Assembly: GCA_030528145.1 (NCBI GenBank)
Contig: JAUMZK010000004.1
Coordinates: forward strand, 62,001 to 126,000
Length of the DNA stretch: 64,000 bases
Direction: 5' to 3'
DNA from: Actinomycetaceae bacterium
Lineage (GTDB): Bacteria > Actinomycetota > Actinomycetes > Actinomycetales > Actinomycetaceae
Shown here: in pieces, positions 35,979 through 45,500 of the stretch
How positions within the stretch are numbered: the stretch's first letter is position 1
Layout: the number at the start of each line of letters is the position of its first letter
Made by a program: the position numbers and the translations under genes
Notes under the pieces: generated by a model
Told to the model about the DNA's origin: nothing
Databases searched by the model: none
What the model saw: only the letters and a program-made list of their open reading frames with translations

Positions 35979-36753
35979 CGTTATTGTGGCATGCGATTTT
36001 CCCAGCAAAGAACTGGTATTTGAGTTTTTAGACCGCTTCGAAGGTAACGCCCGCAAGCCTTTTCTAAAAATAGGCATGGAACTGTTTTACGCCGAAGGTC
36101 CGCAGATTGTGCGCGAAATAAAGTCGCGCGGGCACAAAATATTCCTGGACCTGAAATTGCACGACATTCCCAACACCGTGGAACGGGCAATGCGCGTCCT
36201 GACAGCACTAGATATTGACATGTGCAATGTCCACGCGGGTGGTACGGCGCGCATGATGGCGGCGGCGCGCGCGGGGCTGACTCGCCCGGATGGGTCCCGC
36301 CCACTGCTGGTAGCGGTTACCCAACTGACCAGCACCGACCAGGAAACCCTGGAACGGGACCTACTGATATCGCGACCAATTGACGAAGTAGTTGCTCACT
36401 ACGCGAAAACTTCGCAGGCGGCAGGGCTGGATGGGGTCGTGTGTTCGCCCTTGGAAGCCGCCACAGTGCATGCCAACTGCGGTCAAGATTTCCTGACGGT
36501 CACCCCTGGCGTGCGTTTTGCAGGTAACGAGGTCGGTGACCAGCGTCGCGTCATGACCCCAAGTGCCGCCCGCCTGGCAGGCGCAGATTTCATTGTGGTA
36601 GGCAGACCTATAACTGCCGCCTTAGACCCGGTTGCGGTCTATGGTCGGTGCGTCGCCGAATTTTTAGGTGCACCCACACCTAATGAAAACGGCAACTGTA
36701 CCGGTACGGAACCCACCGTCCTCGCCCCCAAAACTGACCCTAACTTCGATTGA
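35968..36753 (+). CDS. pyrF: orotidine 5'-phosphate decarboxylase
   Basis: A 261-residue type I OMP decarboxylase producing UMP. The catalytic Lys-Asp array is in IFLDLKLHDIPNTV (D-x-K-x-x-D), and the phosphate-binding loop is ADFIVVGRPITAALDP. The start is GTG at 35968, with AAGGAG seven bases upstream, overlapping the pyrD stop by 11 bases. A short extension after FLGAPTP (about 20 residues) is not part of the fold. Confidence 0.94.
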   Translation: MATDVIVACDFPSKELVFEFLDRFEGNARKPFLKIGMELFYAEGPQIVREIKSRGHKIFLDLKLHDIPNTVERAMRVLTALDIDMCNVHAGGTARMMAAARAGLTRPDGSRPLLVAVTQLTSTDQETLERDLLISRPIDEVVAHYAKTSQAAGLDGVVCSPLEAATVHANCGQDFLTVTPGVRFAGNEVGDQRRVMTPSAARLAGADFIVVGRPITAALDPVAVYGRCVAEFLGAPTPNENGNCTGTEPTVLAPKTDPNFD

Positions 36754-36798
36754 CCCCAAACATTACTAAAAACCCACTACAGAAAGCGAAACAACCAT

Positions 36799-37458
36799 AT
36801 GGTCGATACCAGAACCCGCATAGCCAGCGGTCTTTTAGAAATAGGGGCTGTATTTTTTCGACCGCACCAGCCTTTCACCTGGGCGAGCGGCATCAAAAGC
36901 CCCGTTTATTGCGACAATAGGCTGATTCTTTCGGCTCCGGATTTGCGGAATTTGGTCGAGAACGCCTTAGCGGACCTGATTTCTGCCACCCACCCCGGCG
37001 TGGAAATGATTATGGGCACTGCCACCGCCGGAATTGCGCACGCCGCCCTGGTGGCCGAACGCCTGAACCTGCCCGCAGGATACGTCCGCGCCGCATCGAA
37101 AGACCACGGTCGGCAAAACCAAATCGAAGGAAAAATGGCGCCGGGCACCAAAGTGGTAGTCGTGGAGGACCTCATTTCTACTGGCGGTTCGGTTTTGGAC
37201 GCGGTGGCAGCATTGCGCGAGGGCGGCGCTACCGTCCTCGGTGTAGTCAGCATTTTTTCTTACGGGATGCAGAAAGGAAAGCGACGTTTCGAGGACGCAA
37301 ATGTAGCGGCGTCCTCGTTAATCACGTTTGACGTAATGGCACACGTGGCCGCAGACAGCGGTTTTATTACGCAGGCGGATGTGGCAAAGCTACTGGCTTT
37401 TCGGGATAACCCCGCCGACAAATCTTGGATGGACAAAAACAATAATGAAGGGAACTAG
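36799..37458 (+). CDS. pyrE: orotate phosphoribosyltransferase
   Basis: A 219-residue type I PRTase that joins orotate and PRPP to OMP. The PRPP motif is [18 protein letters not shown] (about residues 114-131), and the flexible loop is [15 protein letters not shown]. The start ATG at 36799 follows a 45-base gap, the longest within the operon, with AGAAAG upstream. Codons near 37290-37317 hold two GAGGACG motifs in inverted orientation. pyrB begins two bases after the stop. Confidence 0.95.
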   Translation: MVDTRTRIASGLLEIGAVFFRPHQPFTWASGIKSPVYCDNRLILSAPDLRNLVENALADLISATHPGVEMIMGTATAGIAHAALVAERLNLPAGYVRAASKDHGRQNQIEGKMAPGTKVVVVEDLISTGGSVLDAVAALREGGATVLGVVSIFSYGMQKGKRRFEDANVAASSLITFDVMAHVAADSGFITQADVAKLLAFRDNPADKSWMDKNNNEGN

Positions 37459-37459
37459 T

Positions 37460-38446
37460 ATGGGAGCGAATTTGGAAACCCAACCTACCACTACGAAACC
37501 AGCCGAAAGCGCTGCCGAGCGCAAAGCCCCACGCAGCCTGATTGATATTTTAGACTTCGACGTTACCGAAATCGACAAATTGGTCGAAACCGGCGTAGAT
37601 ATTGCCAACAATCCGGGCAAATATGCGACGGCATGCACCGGAAAAATATTGGCGACACTGTTCTATGAACCCTCGACCCGTACCCGCCTGAGTTTTGAAT
37701 CGGCCATGTTTGAGCTGGGTGGAAACGTGCTCGGTTTCTCGCAAGCAGCCAGTTCCTCGGTTTCTAAGGGTGAAAGTGTTGCGGACACGGCAAAAACCAT
37801 TTCTTGCTATGCCGACATTATTGCGATGCGCCACCCCTTAGAGGGCGCCCCCTTTGTTGCCGCCCTAAACGCCAGCGTTCCGGTTATCAACGCGGGCGAT
37901 GGTGGGCACAACCACCCCACCCAGACGCTCACAGACTTGCTGACGATTTACCGCGAGAAGGGCAGTTTTTCTAACCTGACTATTGGTTTTTGTGGGGATT
38001 TGAAGTTCGGGCGCACCGTCCACTCCTTGATTAATGCGCTTTCACGTTACGAGGGCGTTCGCATGGTTTTGATTTCCCCTGACGAATTGAAGGTTCCCAG
38101 CTACGTCATCCAGGACGTCCTCGAAAAGAAAGGGATCGAATACGTCGAGACGGCGTCTTTAGAAGAAGCCATGCCCGAGCTGGACATTTTGTACATGACC
38201 CGGATCCAGCAGGAACGTTTCGCTGACATTGATGAATATCTGCGCCTCAAAGACAGTTACATTTTGACCCCGGATAAGCTGGATACTGCCAAAGAAGATA
38301 TGCGCATTTTGCATCCGCTTCCGCGCGTGAATGAAATTTCGGTGGCAGTAGACGACGACCCGCGCGCCTGCTATTTTGAACAAGTTTTGAACGGCAAATT
38401 TATTCGCATGGCCCTGATTATGAAACTATTGGAGGAATCTAAATGA
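37460..38446 (+). CDS. pyrB: aspartate carbamoyltransferase catalytic subunit
   Basis: The catalytic chain (328 residues from ATG 37460) transfers a carbamoyl group to aspartate. The carbamoyl-phosphate motif STRTR is in [15 protein letters not shown], with HPLEGAPF and the aspartate-binding HPLPRVNEI near the end. I chose 37460 because GAAGGGA lies six bases upstream; earlier in-frame starts lie inside pyrE. The following pyrI overlaps by ATGA, consistent with a PyrB-PyrI holoenzyme. Confidence 0.95.
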   Translation: MGANLETQPTTTKPAESAAERKAPRSLIDILDFDVTEIDKLVETGVDIANNPGKYATACTGKILATLFYEPSTRTRLSFESAMFELGGNVLGFSQAASSSVSKGESVADTAKTISCYADIIAMRHPLEGAPFVAALNASVPVINAGDGGHNHPTQTLTDLLTIYREKGSFSNLTIGFCGDLKFGRTVHSLINALSRYEGVRMVLISPDELKVPSYVIQDVLEKKGIEYVETASLEEAMPELDILYMTRIQQERFADIDEYLRLKDSYILTPDKLDTAKEDMRILHPLPRVNEISVAVDDDPRACYFEQVLNGKFIRMALIMKLLEESK

Positions 38447-38859
38447 ATATCGACGCAATTGAAAACGGGATCGTAATCGACCACATTCCTGCTGGTCACG
38501 GCCTAGATTTGTACGAAATGTTGGAACTGGACGCCTTGGATTGTGCAGTCGCAATTATTCAAAATGCCCACTCCAATAAGACCGGGAAGAAAGACATCAT
38601 CAAAGTAGCTAACCGCTTTGACCTGGATCTGAGCGTGGTGGGATACGTGGCACCGGATGCGGTAGTGAACCGGATCGTGGACGGTCAGCGCATGGAAAAG
38701 GAAAAGGTCGAACTGCCCAGTCGCATTGAAGACGTCGTGAAGTGCAAGAATCCGCGTTGCATCACTTCGGTGGAACAGGAGTTGAAGCAGATTTTCGAAC
38801 TGTCCGATAAGGAATCGGGAACGTACCGCTGCTTGTACTGCGAAAGCGAAGCGTACTAA
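38443..38859 (+). CDS. pyrI: aspartate carbamoyltransferase regulatory subunit
   Basis: A 138-residue regulatory chain. The N-terminal nucleotide-binding domain ([31 protein letters not shown]) is followed by the zinc domain with four cysteines: CKNPRC and CLYC. In the E. coli enzyme this chain gives feedback inhibition by CTP and UTP and activation by ATP; the same is inferred here. It is the last gene of the operon and overlaps pyrB by four bases. Confidence 0.95.
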   Translation: MNIDAIENGIVIDHIPAGHGLDLYEMLELDALDCAVAIIQNAHSNKTGKKDIIKVANRFDLDLSVVGYVAPDAVVNRIVDGQRMEKEKVELPSRIEDVVKCKNPRCITSVEQELKQIFELSDKESGTYRCLYCESEAY

Positions 38860-38899
38860 ACACACTGAAAAGTACGGGCGCTGACAGGAAAAGTCGGCA

Positions 38900-38928
38900 T
38901 GTTGGGTGGCACTAGGTGTCGCCCAACA
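38900..38928 (+). terminator. possible terminator of the pyr operon
   Basis: TGTTGGG (38900-38906) pairs with CCCAACA (38922-38928), with further partial pairing inside. It lies about 40 bases beyond the pyrI stop. There is only a weak T-rich tail, so this is a tentative call. Confidence 0.5.
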
Positions 38929-39030
38929 GTCGTTAAATTTGCTGCCGTCTGTTAGAAACGCCAAATAGCAGCCGATTATTGCCGATCATTGCAGGGACAC
39001 GGCTGCCAAAATCACTGTGCCACTAGACGG

Positions 39031-40170
39031 CTACGGGGTGCGCACCTGCAATGCCAGGTGATCGAGGCGCACATCTAAACGGCTTGCTTCCCCCAAGGAA
39101 TCCCCATCGACCTCAACATGGCGGGGAACGGTAGTTTCAATACTGGCGTACCTCGCCCTGCGGGTATCGAAGTCCACATTGAACGTGGGAATACGAGGGC
39201 GAATCCCCAGCCCCTGCACCAGCAAACGAATCCCTAACTCCAGGTAACCGACCAATCCCAGTTGCGAGGCAATGCGGGACACGTCCATCCACCCATCGTC
39301 AGGACGCGCGTGTGGGAACAGATTTATGCCCCCAGTCAAAGTGCCACAATTTGCAAAAAGTACTGTGCTGGCAGGGAAATCGTTTTTTGCGCCATTTTTC
39401 CCAATTTGCAAGGTGGCTTCCATTTTGGGTTTATAAGCTTGGGATAATCCGGCGAGGACGTAGGCGAACCACCCGATCTTTTGTTTCAGTACCGTGTCAG
39501 TTTTTTCCATGACATCGGCATCAAAACCTATTCCTGCCATTACTAGGCAGCAGTGTTCGCCCTCGTCAGCGATCTGGGGATCGGCACTGTCTTGCAGTAC
39601 GAAGTCAGCGGCAGGTTCGCCCTCGAGCTGACCACCGGGACGCACCCAACAGATATCTATCAGTTCGGTATTACCCGTAAAAGCGACGGTTACGGCTTCC
39701 CCGGCGTCCTCGAACGGAATACCCAGGTTGCGTGCCAGCAGATTGCCGGTACCGTACGGAATAATGCCCAGCGGCACTCCAGAATGTGCCAGTCCCGCCG
39801 CCACGTTGCGTATGGTGCCGTCCCCACCCACGGCCACCACCATACCGGCGCCATCTTTGACGGCTTCCAGAGCTTGCTTGGTTCCGGGGTACTCCACGGT
39901 GGTGGAAACGTAGTGCGGTTCATTCCACCCGGCTTCGGCAGCTTGCACGTCCACCAGGGTGCGCAGTTGCGAAATGTCACTGATTTTTCCGCCGTTATAA
40001 ATAACCCAAGGAGTCAATCCGTGGGGGTCACGCCGCACTACCCGGCTTTGGGGAACGCGTTTTCCTTGGGCTTGCGTGGCTGCCGTCCGCGCCGACAGTG
40101 CCGTCACTAACGCCACCGCCGCCACTAGCAGGGAAATGATGGCCAGGATTAAGGTCACGATGCTACTCAT
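39031..40170 (-). CDS. diacylglycerol kinase family lipid/sphingosine kinase-like protein
   Basis: A protein of about 379 residues with an N-terminal membrane segment (SIVTLILAIISLLVAAVALVTAL) and a DAGK catalytic domain: VVAVGGDGTIRNVAAGLAHSGVPLGIIPYGTGNLLARNL (GGDGT and PxGTxNxxA-like motifs intact). The family phosphorylates diacylglycerol or related lipids, or supports phosphatidylinositol-type lipids in actinobacteria. A late VDGDSLGEAS matches the family's end motif. The start at 40170 overlaps the gatD stop (ATGAGTAG), so it is coupled to the murT-gatD operon. Confidence 0.88.
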   Translation of the reverse strand: MSSIVTLILAIISLLVAAVALVTALSARTAATQAQGKRVPQSRVVRRDPHGLTPWVIYNGGKISDISQLRTLVDVQAAEAGWNEPHYVSTTVEYPGTKQALEAVKDGAGMVVAVGGDGTIRNVAAGLAHSGVPLGIIPYGTGNLLARNLGIPFEDAGEAVTVAFTGNTELIDICWVRPGGQLEGEPAADFVLQDSADPQIADEGEHCCLVMAGIGFDADVMEKTDTVLKQKIGWFAYVLAGLSQAYKPKMEATLQIGKNGAKNDFPASTVLFANCGTLTGGINLFPHARPDDGWMDVSRIASQLGLVGYLELGIRLLVQGLGIRPRIPTFNVDFDTRRARYASIETTVPRHVEVDGDSLGEASRLDVRLDHLALQVRTP

Positions 40171-41008
40171 TGTGCTTCCTTGCAACCGCAATTCGTTCGG
40201 CGCGTAGGCGGGAAATTCCGGGAATTTCCAGGGGTGGCAGCGCGAGGGCGGTAGCGCGCGCAATCAGCAAATCTGCCAGTTCGGGGTTGCGCGCCAATAC
40301 CGGACCGTGCATGTACGTGGCAATTATGGAGCCCTGAGTGGCGCCCTCGAAAATGTGTTCGCCTTCACGACTGCGGTAACCGGCAGGAATGTCAGTATTT
40401 TCGCGAATACTATCCGCGTTTACTACATTTTGGGTGGCATCGGAGACGCTGTGGGCTTTTTCTGGAGCCACACCGGCTTGCCCGTTGCCAATACCGGCTT
40501 GCACATACCCGAGCGGGTGCGCGTCCGCCCCTAATAGGGTGGCGCCACCATGATTTTCAAAACCTACTAGTTGTTCAGTAAGTTCCGCGAGCGCCGGTTT
40601 TGTCAGTATTTCCCCAATTGCCCGTCCGCCTTGGGGCACGGTGACCACGTCCAGCAGTCCCGCCCCCGCCACCTTGTTACCTTGCGCGTCTAGGTACCAC
40701 TGTCCCAGGACTTGCATGGCGGCACATATGCCGAGGACGACTGCCCCTTTTTCGACTGCTTTTGCCAGTCCATCATCGGTTTTCAGGTGATGGGCGGCAA
40801 TGGCTTGGGCTGTGTCTTCGCCACCGCCGAGAGTGTAAATGTCCAAATTTTGCGGAATTTTTTGCCCTATGGAAACGTGAATTATTTCAGCAGGAATTCC
40901 CCTTTTTTCGGCGCGTATTTTTAGTATTTCTGCGTTGCCGCTGTCCCCGTATGTTCCCAGTACTTCTGGCAGCAGCAGCCCAATACGCAGGTAGCTGGTG
41001 TCATTCAT
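40163..41008 (-). CDS. gatD: lipid II isoglutaminyl synthase, glutamine amidotransferase subunit GatD
   Basis: A 281-residue class I-like glutamine amidotransferase. The nucleophile Cys is in VVLGICAAMQVLG, with GGGEDTAQ upstream and the catalytic-His region ATYMHGPVLARNPELAD near the end. With MurT it amidates D-Glu of lipid II to D-isoglutamine, a cell-wall step common in Gram-positives. It overlaps murT by eight bases, which fits an equimolar complex. A stretch at about residues 180-225 is longer than in staphylococcal GatD. Confidence 0.92.
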   Translation of the reverse strand: MNDTSYLRIGLLLPEVLGTYGDSGNAEILKIRAEKRGIPAEIIHVSIGQKIPQNLDIYTLGGGEDTAQAIAAHHLKTDDGLAKAVEKGAVVLGICAAMQVLGQWYLDAQGNKVAGAGLLDVVTVPQGGRAIGEILTKPALAELTEQLVGFENHGGATLLGADAHPLGYVQAGIGNGQAGVAPEKAHSVSDATQNVVNADSIRENTDIPAGYRSREGEHIFEGATQGSIIATYMHGPVLARNPELADLLIARATALALPPLEIPGISRLRAERIAVARKHNE

Positions 41009-42425
41009 GCAGTGCCCCCTTCGCGATTAGTTCGCGTCTGCAGTCGCGAAAGCTAGTGTAATTTAGCAGCATGTCAGCGCAACTTGTGGTTTGCGCGAGG
41101 GCAGACAGTGGGTTTTCTGTGTAGCTGGCGTCCACGCCTGCGTACGCCAAACGTACCACCAGGTCAGCGCCGCGTTCCCCGCTGGCCCACACTTTTCTTC
41201 CGGCTAGTTGGGCAAAGTCGACGTCCCACAGCCACGACAGGTCTATTCCGTCCGCTACTTGTCCGTTTACTGCTACTACCAGGTCGGCGGTAGGGTCCAG
41301 CATTGACAGCGATTCTTGCCAGCCGGCAGGATTTTTGGCCAGCAGCATGCGGGCGGTGGTGCCATTCCAGGTGAAGGTTGCGTATCTGCCGGCGACTTCG
41401 CTCACTTTGGCGATTCCGTGTCCGGCGGCGGCAGGGGTGGCACCCAGGGCGAGGGCGGCAGCGAACGCTTGGGCAGCATTTCCCCGGTTGGCGCGACCCG
41501 GCAAGTTCACTGGGAACGTGACCTTGGCACCCTCGTAATGAATGGTTATTTTAGCGCCAACGCGAAAGTCAGTTCCGCTCCAGGACACGTCTGGACGAGG
41601 GCGGTAGAACTGGCTTTTTTCCCCGTCTGCCGCCAGTTCTTGCCATTGTACCAGGCGGTCGGTGCCCGAGGCGGAAGGAATGTGGGGATGGGCTGCGGTG
41701 GGGGCGTCCTCGGAATACACGATGGGCTGGCCCCCACGTGGGGAAGTGATGGCGTCGCCAGCCCAGCCGCGTCCCGCCGCTACCCACAGGGGGTGGAGGC
41801 TGTCCCAGGCGGCACTAGTAATCAGGGGGTCGTCAATGTTGGCGATTATTTTTGCTTGTGGGCAGGCGGCTACGGCGCCACGAATGGACTTTTCTATGGT
41901 GGTTATTTCCCCGACCCGGTCTAACTGGTCACGTGACAGGTTTAGCAGCACGATAGCGGCCGGTTGTACTAATTTGGTGACGGGCGCCAAATGCATTTCG
42001 TCTACTTCTAAAACTGCAAACTGGGCATCGGGGTTTTCCATTAGTGCCGCCGATATGCCACTGTCCATGTTGTCCCCACCCCGATTGGTAGCAACCTTGC
42101 CGACTTCTGCCAGCGCCGCAGCCAGCATGCGCGTAGTGGTGGACTTTCCGTTAGTACCAGTAACCAGCACGGTGGTCATTTGGTTGCTGAGTTTTGCCAA
42201 CAGCTGCGGGTCAATGCGTTGGGCTACCCGCCCGCCGATCATGCCACCAGCGCCCTTGCCTAGCAGCCGCGACGTGAAAGCCGCCGCACCTCCAACCAAA
42301 GTTGCCGCACCCACGCGTACGCCGCCTTTGCGCACAGATTTCGCAGAAGTGACCACAATATGCGCACCATCAGACAGTGCCTGTCCCAGGCGCGGCCCCA
42401 CTTTCGTGGTTGAGCTTTTTTCCAT
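41001..42425 (-). CDS. murT: lipid II isoglutaminyl synthase, Mur ligase subunit MurT
   Basis: A 474-residue Mur-ligase-like subunit. The ATP loop is VLVTGTNGKSTTTRMLA (about residues 86-102). Central-domain residues are in FAVLEVDEMHLAPV and LLNLSRDQLDRVGE, and the C-terminal DUF1727 domain is present. The usual MurT has a four-cysteine zinc ribbon after the LWVAAGxGW segment; here that part (DAITSPRGGQPIVYSEDAP...) has no cysteine at all. The partner gatD follows with an eight-base overlap. The ATG at 42425 has GAGTCATG context without a strong ribosome binding site. Confidence 0.92.
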   Translation of the reverse strand: MEKSSTTKVGPRLGQALSDGAHIVVTSAKSVRKGGVRVGAATLVGGAAAFTSRLLGKGAGGMIGGRVAQRIDPQLLAKLSNQMTTVLVTGTNGKSTTTRMLAAALAEVGKVATNRGGDNMDSGISAALMENPDAQFAVLEVDEMHLAPVTKLVQPAAIVLLNLSRDQLDRVGEITTIEKSIRGAVAACPQAKIIANIDDPLITSAAWDSLHPLWVAAGRGWAGDAITSPRGGQPIVYSEDAPTAAHPHIPSASGTDRLVQWQELAADGEKSQFYRPRPDVSWSGTDFRVGAKITIHYEGAKVTFPVNLPGRANRGNAAQAFAAALALGATPAAAGHGIAKVSEVAGRYATFTWNGTTARMLLAKNPAGWQESLSMLDPTADLVVAVNGQVADGIDLSWLWDVDFAQLAGRKVWASGERGADLVVRLAYAGVDASYTENPLSALAQTTSCADMLLNYTSFRDCRRELIAKGALHE

Positions 42426-42519
42426 GACTCAATTTTACGGGCAACTGTCCGCAAAAGTGTTTCCCACCCATACCAAATTAGGAGGACGTGGTGGACCCGC
42501 TCTGCTTTAGGCTAGAACC

Positions 42520-45500
42520 ATGAGATTTACCCGCAACCAAGTAATTGCCTTCGTCACGACCCTGGCGGTGGCAGTCGCCCTCATAATAGGGGGCGGTCTG
42601 TGGATAATGCGCACCCACACCGACAGCGCGTCCCCCGCAGACACTGCGGAAGCGGGCACACTTGCCGACAAACCACTGGTGGTCATCGGGGTTACGGGTA
42701 TGCGTTGGCAAGAAGGACTGCGTTTGCCCGAGGGCGCCATGGCGAACCTGGTGGCGCGCGGGTGCGGGCAGGTGTCGTGTCCCGTGGACGGGTGGCTAAC
42801 TTTAGGGATGGGTGAACGCCAGGCTGGGGACCGCACCCACGACTGTCAGTCCCTCCCCCAGTTTTTGCGGGAAAATCCCCACGCGGCAACCAATTTGTCG
42901 CGGGCGTTCGCAGGCAGCTCCCGGTCAGTTCTGACGGTAGGACCGGGAGCAGCGGTGGCGTTGCCAGGCGCAACGCATTTTGACCTGCCAGCAACTACGG
43001 CAGGAATTACGCAACTGCTGCGCACCAATCCCGCCAATTTCACCTTGGTCGACCTGGGTGCCGTCGGCAAAGTGCCCCACGTCCGAAACAAACTAAACCC
43101 CACGCCCGACGACGGTTTTCCCAAGCTCGACCGCACCACTGCGGCGGATGCCACCAACAAGGCACGCCAAATCACAGAGATTGTGAGTGCCCTCGGCCCC
43201 AGCAAAAACTACATCATTGCCTCACTTGCCGACAGTTCCGACAAAGCACACTTGCAAGCCGTCGTAGTGCGCATCAATAACATGACTGGATACGCCAAAT
43301 CTGGGTCATTGCAGCGCCGAGCACTGCTGCAAACCTCGGATCTGACGCAAATAATATTGTCAGAAAACAACCTATCGTCCTCACCCACCATGACCGGCAC
43401 GAAAGTGTGGATGGGCGGCGGCAGATTGCTATCAGCCACCCACCGCGCCGCCTACCTGACCGATTTTGCACGCAAAGCCGACGTGGCGGTGGCACTGCAA
43501 CCCGCCTTCTTCATACTCTGGGCGTTAGCGTTCGCCGCCGCCATCGCGCTGACCCGCACCCGCTACGGCACCACAGTCGGGTTAGTTGCGGCCGCCATGC
43601 CCGTATCTTCCCTGTTAGCCGGCTATATTCCCACCTGGCGCGTTGCCCCCACTTCCACACTAGTATCCGTGGGACTGGGACTAGCCGGCGTGGGCGTCCT
43701 CGCCATAATTACTGTCATTGTCGCGACGAGGACGGCAGAATACCTAAAAAATAACGGTTTCGTTCGCGCCAACCCCGGAATTTTAGTGGGGGCAGCGACG
43801 GTCGGAATTTACGGTACTGTGATTGCTGTGCGCGCCGCCATCCAACTGGATTCGCCCACGGGAACACCCACCATTGCTGGGAACCGCTTTTACGGCATGG
43901 GAAACACCGAATTTGCCATTATTGCGGCAGCGGCCCTGCTGTTGGCGTACTATTTGCGCAGTTCTCGCGCCTGTTTGGTAATAGGGGTGACGCTGGTATT
44001 AGTGGACGGTTTGGCGTGGATGGGCGCCGACTTTGGGGGGCCGCCCGCCCTAATTCTTGGTTTTACCCTGTGCTACTGCTTCATAAAAGGGATCCGTTTC
44101 AAAATCCGCCACGCCCTGGCGACACTTACCTTAATGGTGGTTACCCCCGTGGTGCTTACTGCCGTCGACTTTTTCCGCGACCCGCTTAAACGCACCCACA
44201 TTGGGCGTTTCGTCGTATCCGTATTCAACGGGGACGCCGGACCAATAGTGCAACGCAAACTACATGCCGCCCTGGGAACCATAGTGGGTTCATGGTTGTC
44301 AGTAGCAGTCGTCCTCGGGATAGCTGCCCTGGTCGCTTATCTGTGGTGGCGCTACAAAGGTTTGTTGCCCCGACAGTGGCGCCAAAGTGGCATCAGCGTT
44401 TTCGCCACCCTCGGGTTGGCCACGTGCATGAACGATTCCGGCATAATGATCCTAGTTTTCGGCGCGGTCATGTTCTGCGCGCTGATGCTCGGAGGAATTG
44501 CAGTGCCTACTGGCGCGGACGCCAAAATCGGGGCAAGAGACGATTACGAAAGCCTGGCAGCAGCTCGGGCGGACGCGCCCGTAAATGCGCACGTGGGCGC
44601 CCGCAGCGGCACTGATGGGTGCGCTGGCGACGGCGCGGACGGGGGTAGAACCGCATTCCCCCCTTCAGGACGCCCCCGAACCTTGCTATGGCAAGGAGTG
44701 TGCGGCGCCCTCGTAATTGCAATACTGGGCGCCTGGGCATGGTCCGTTCCTCCCGGAATTTCCCACGGCAAACCCCTGCCACCCCAAAAACGACCACTAT
44801 ATTTGGTGCTCACCACCGAAATCAGTTGGGACCGGCTGACGCATAGAGGAGGGCAAAGTCCTCTCACCAGTGCGCCAGTGCGCGCAAACCTCGTCCCCCT
44901 ACCGGTGTCAGGACGGCAATGCTCCCTCGATGCCGCGTTGGCACTGAACGCAGGTCAGCGCTTGGGACGCGCATCCGTTAACACTCTTACCCCAGACGGC
45001 TCATGCCCCAGACTACAGCCAGCCGGGGCGGGCGTCCTCAAAAATTGGCAAAAATACCAACAACTACAACAGGCGGGCAGTGGACACAACACTCTGGGAA
45101 CCCTGGGGGATGCGCTGAAAAAATCGGGCAAAAGCGTGCTGGCAGTGGGCGCCATTGCCCCCTATGTGGTGGCAGAAAGCAACGGGCACGTACCCGGCAA
45201 AACCATTACCGCGCCGGGGCTGAACGCAGAGCTGACGCGGCTCCTCCAAAAACCCAACAACCGGGCTGACCTGGTGGTAATCGACGCAAATTCGCACGCC
45301 CAGGAAGTCCAAGACAGTCCTCCACCAGAAGATGGCGAGGACGACGCAGCCAATCCTCCACTGATAGACACCCAGATAAAGCGCACCCAGTCGGTGCTGT
45401 CAGCATTACCAAAACAGGCACGCGTAATAGTGCTGTCGTCCTCACACTGGAATCATCCACAAAACTTGCAAACACTGGCCTTATTGGGGGAAGATCTGCC

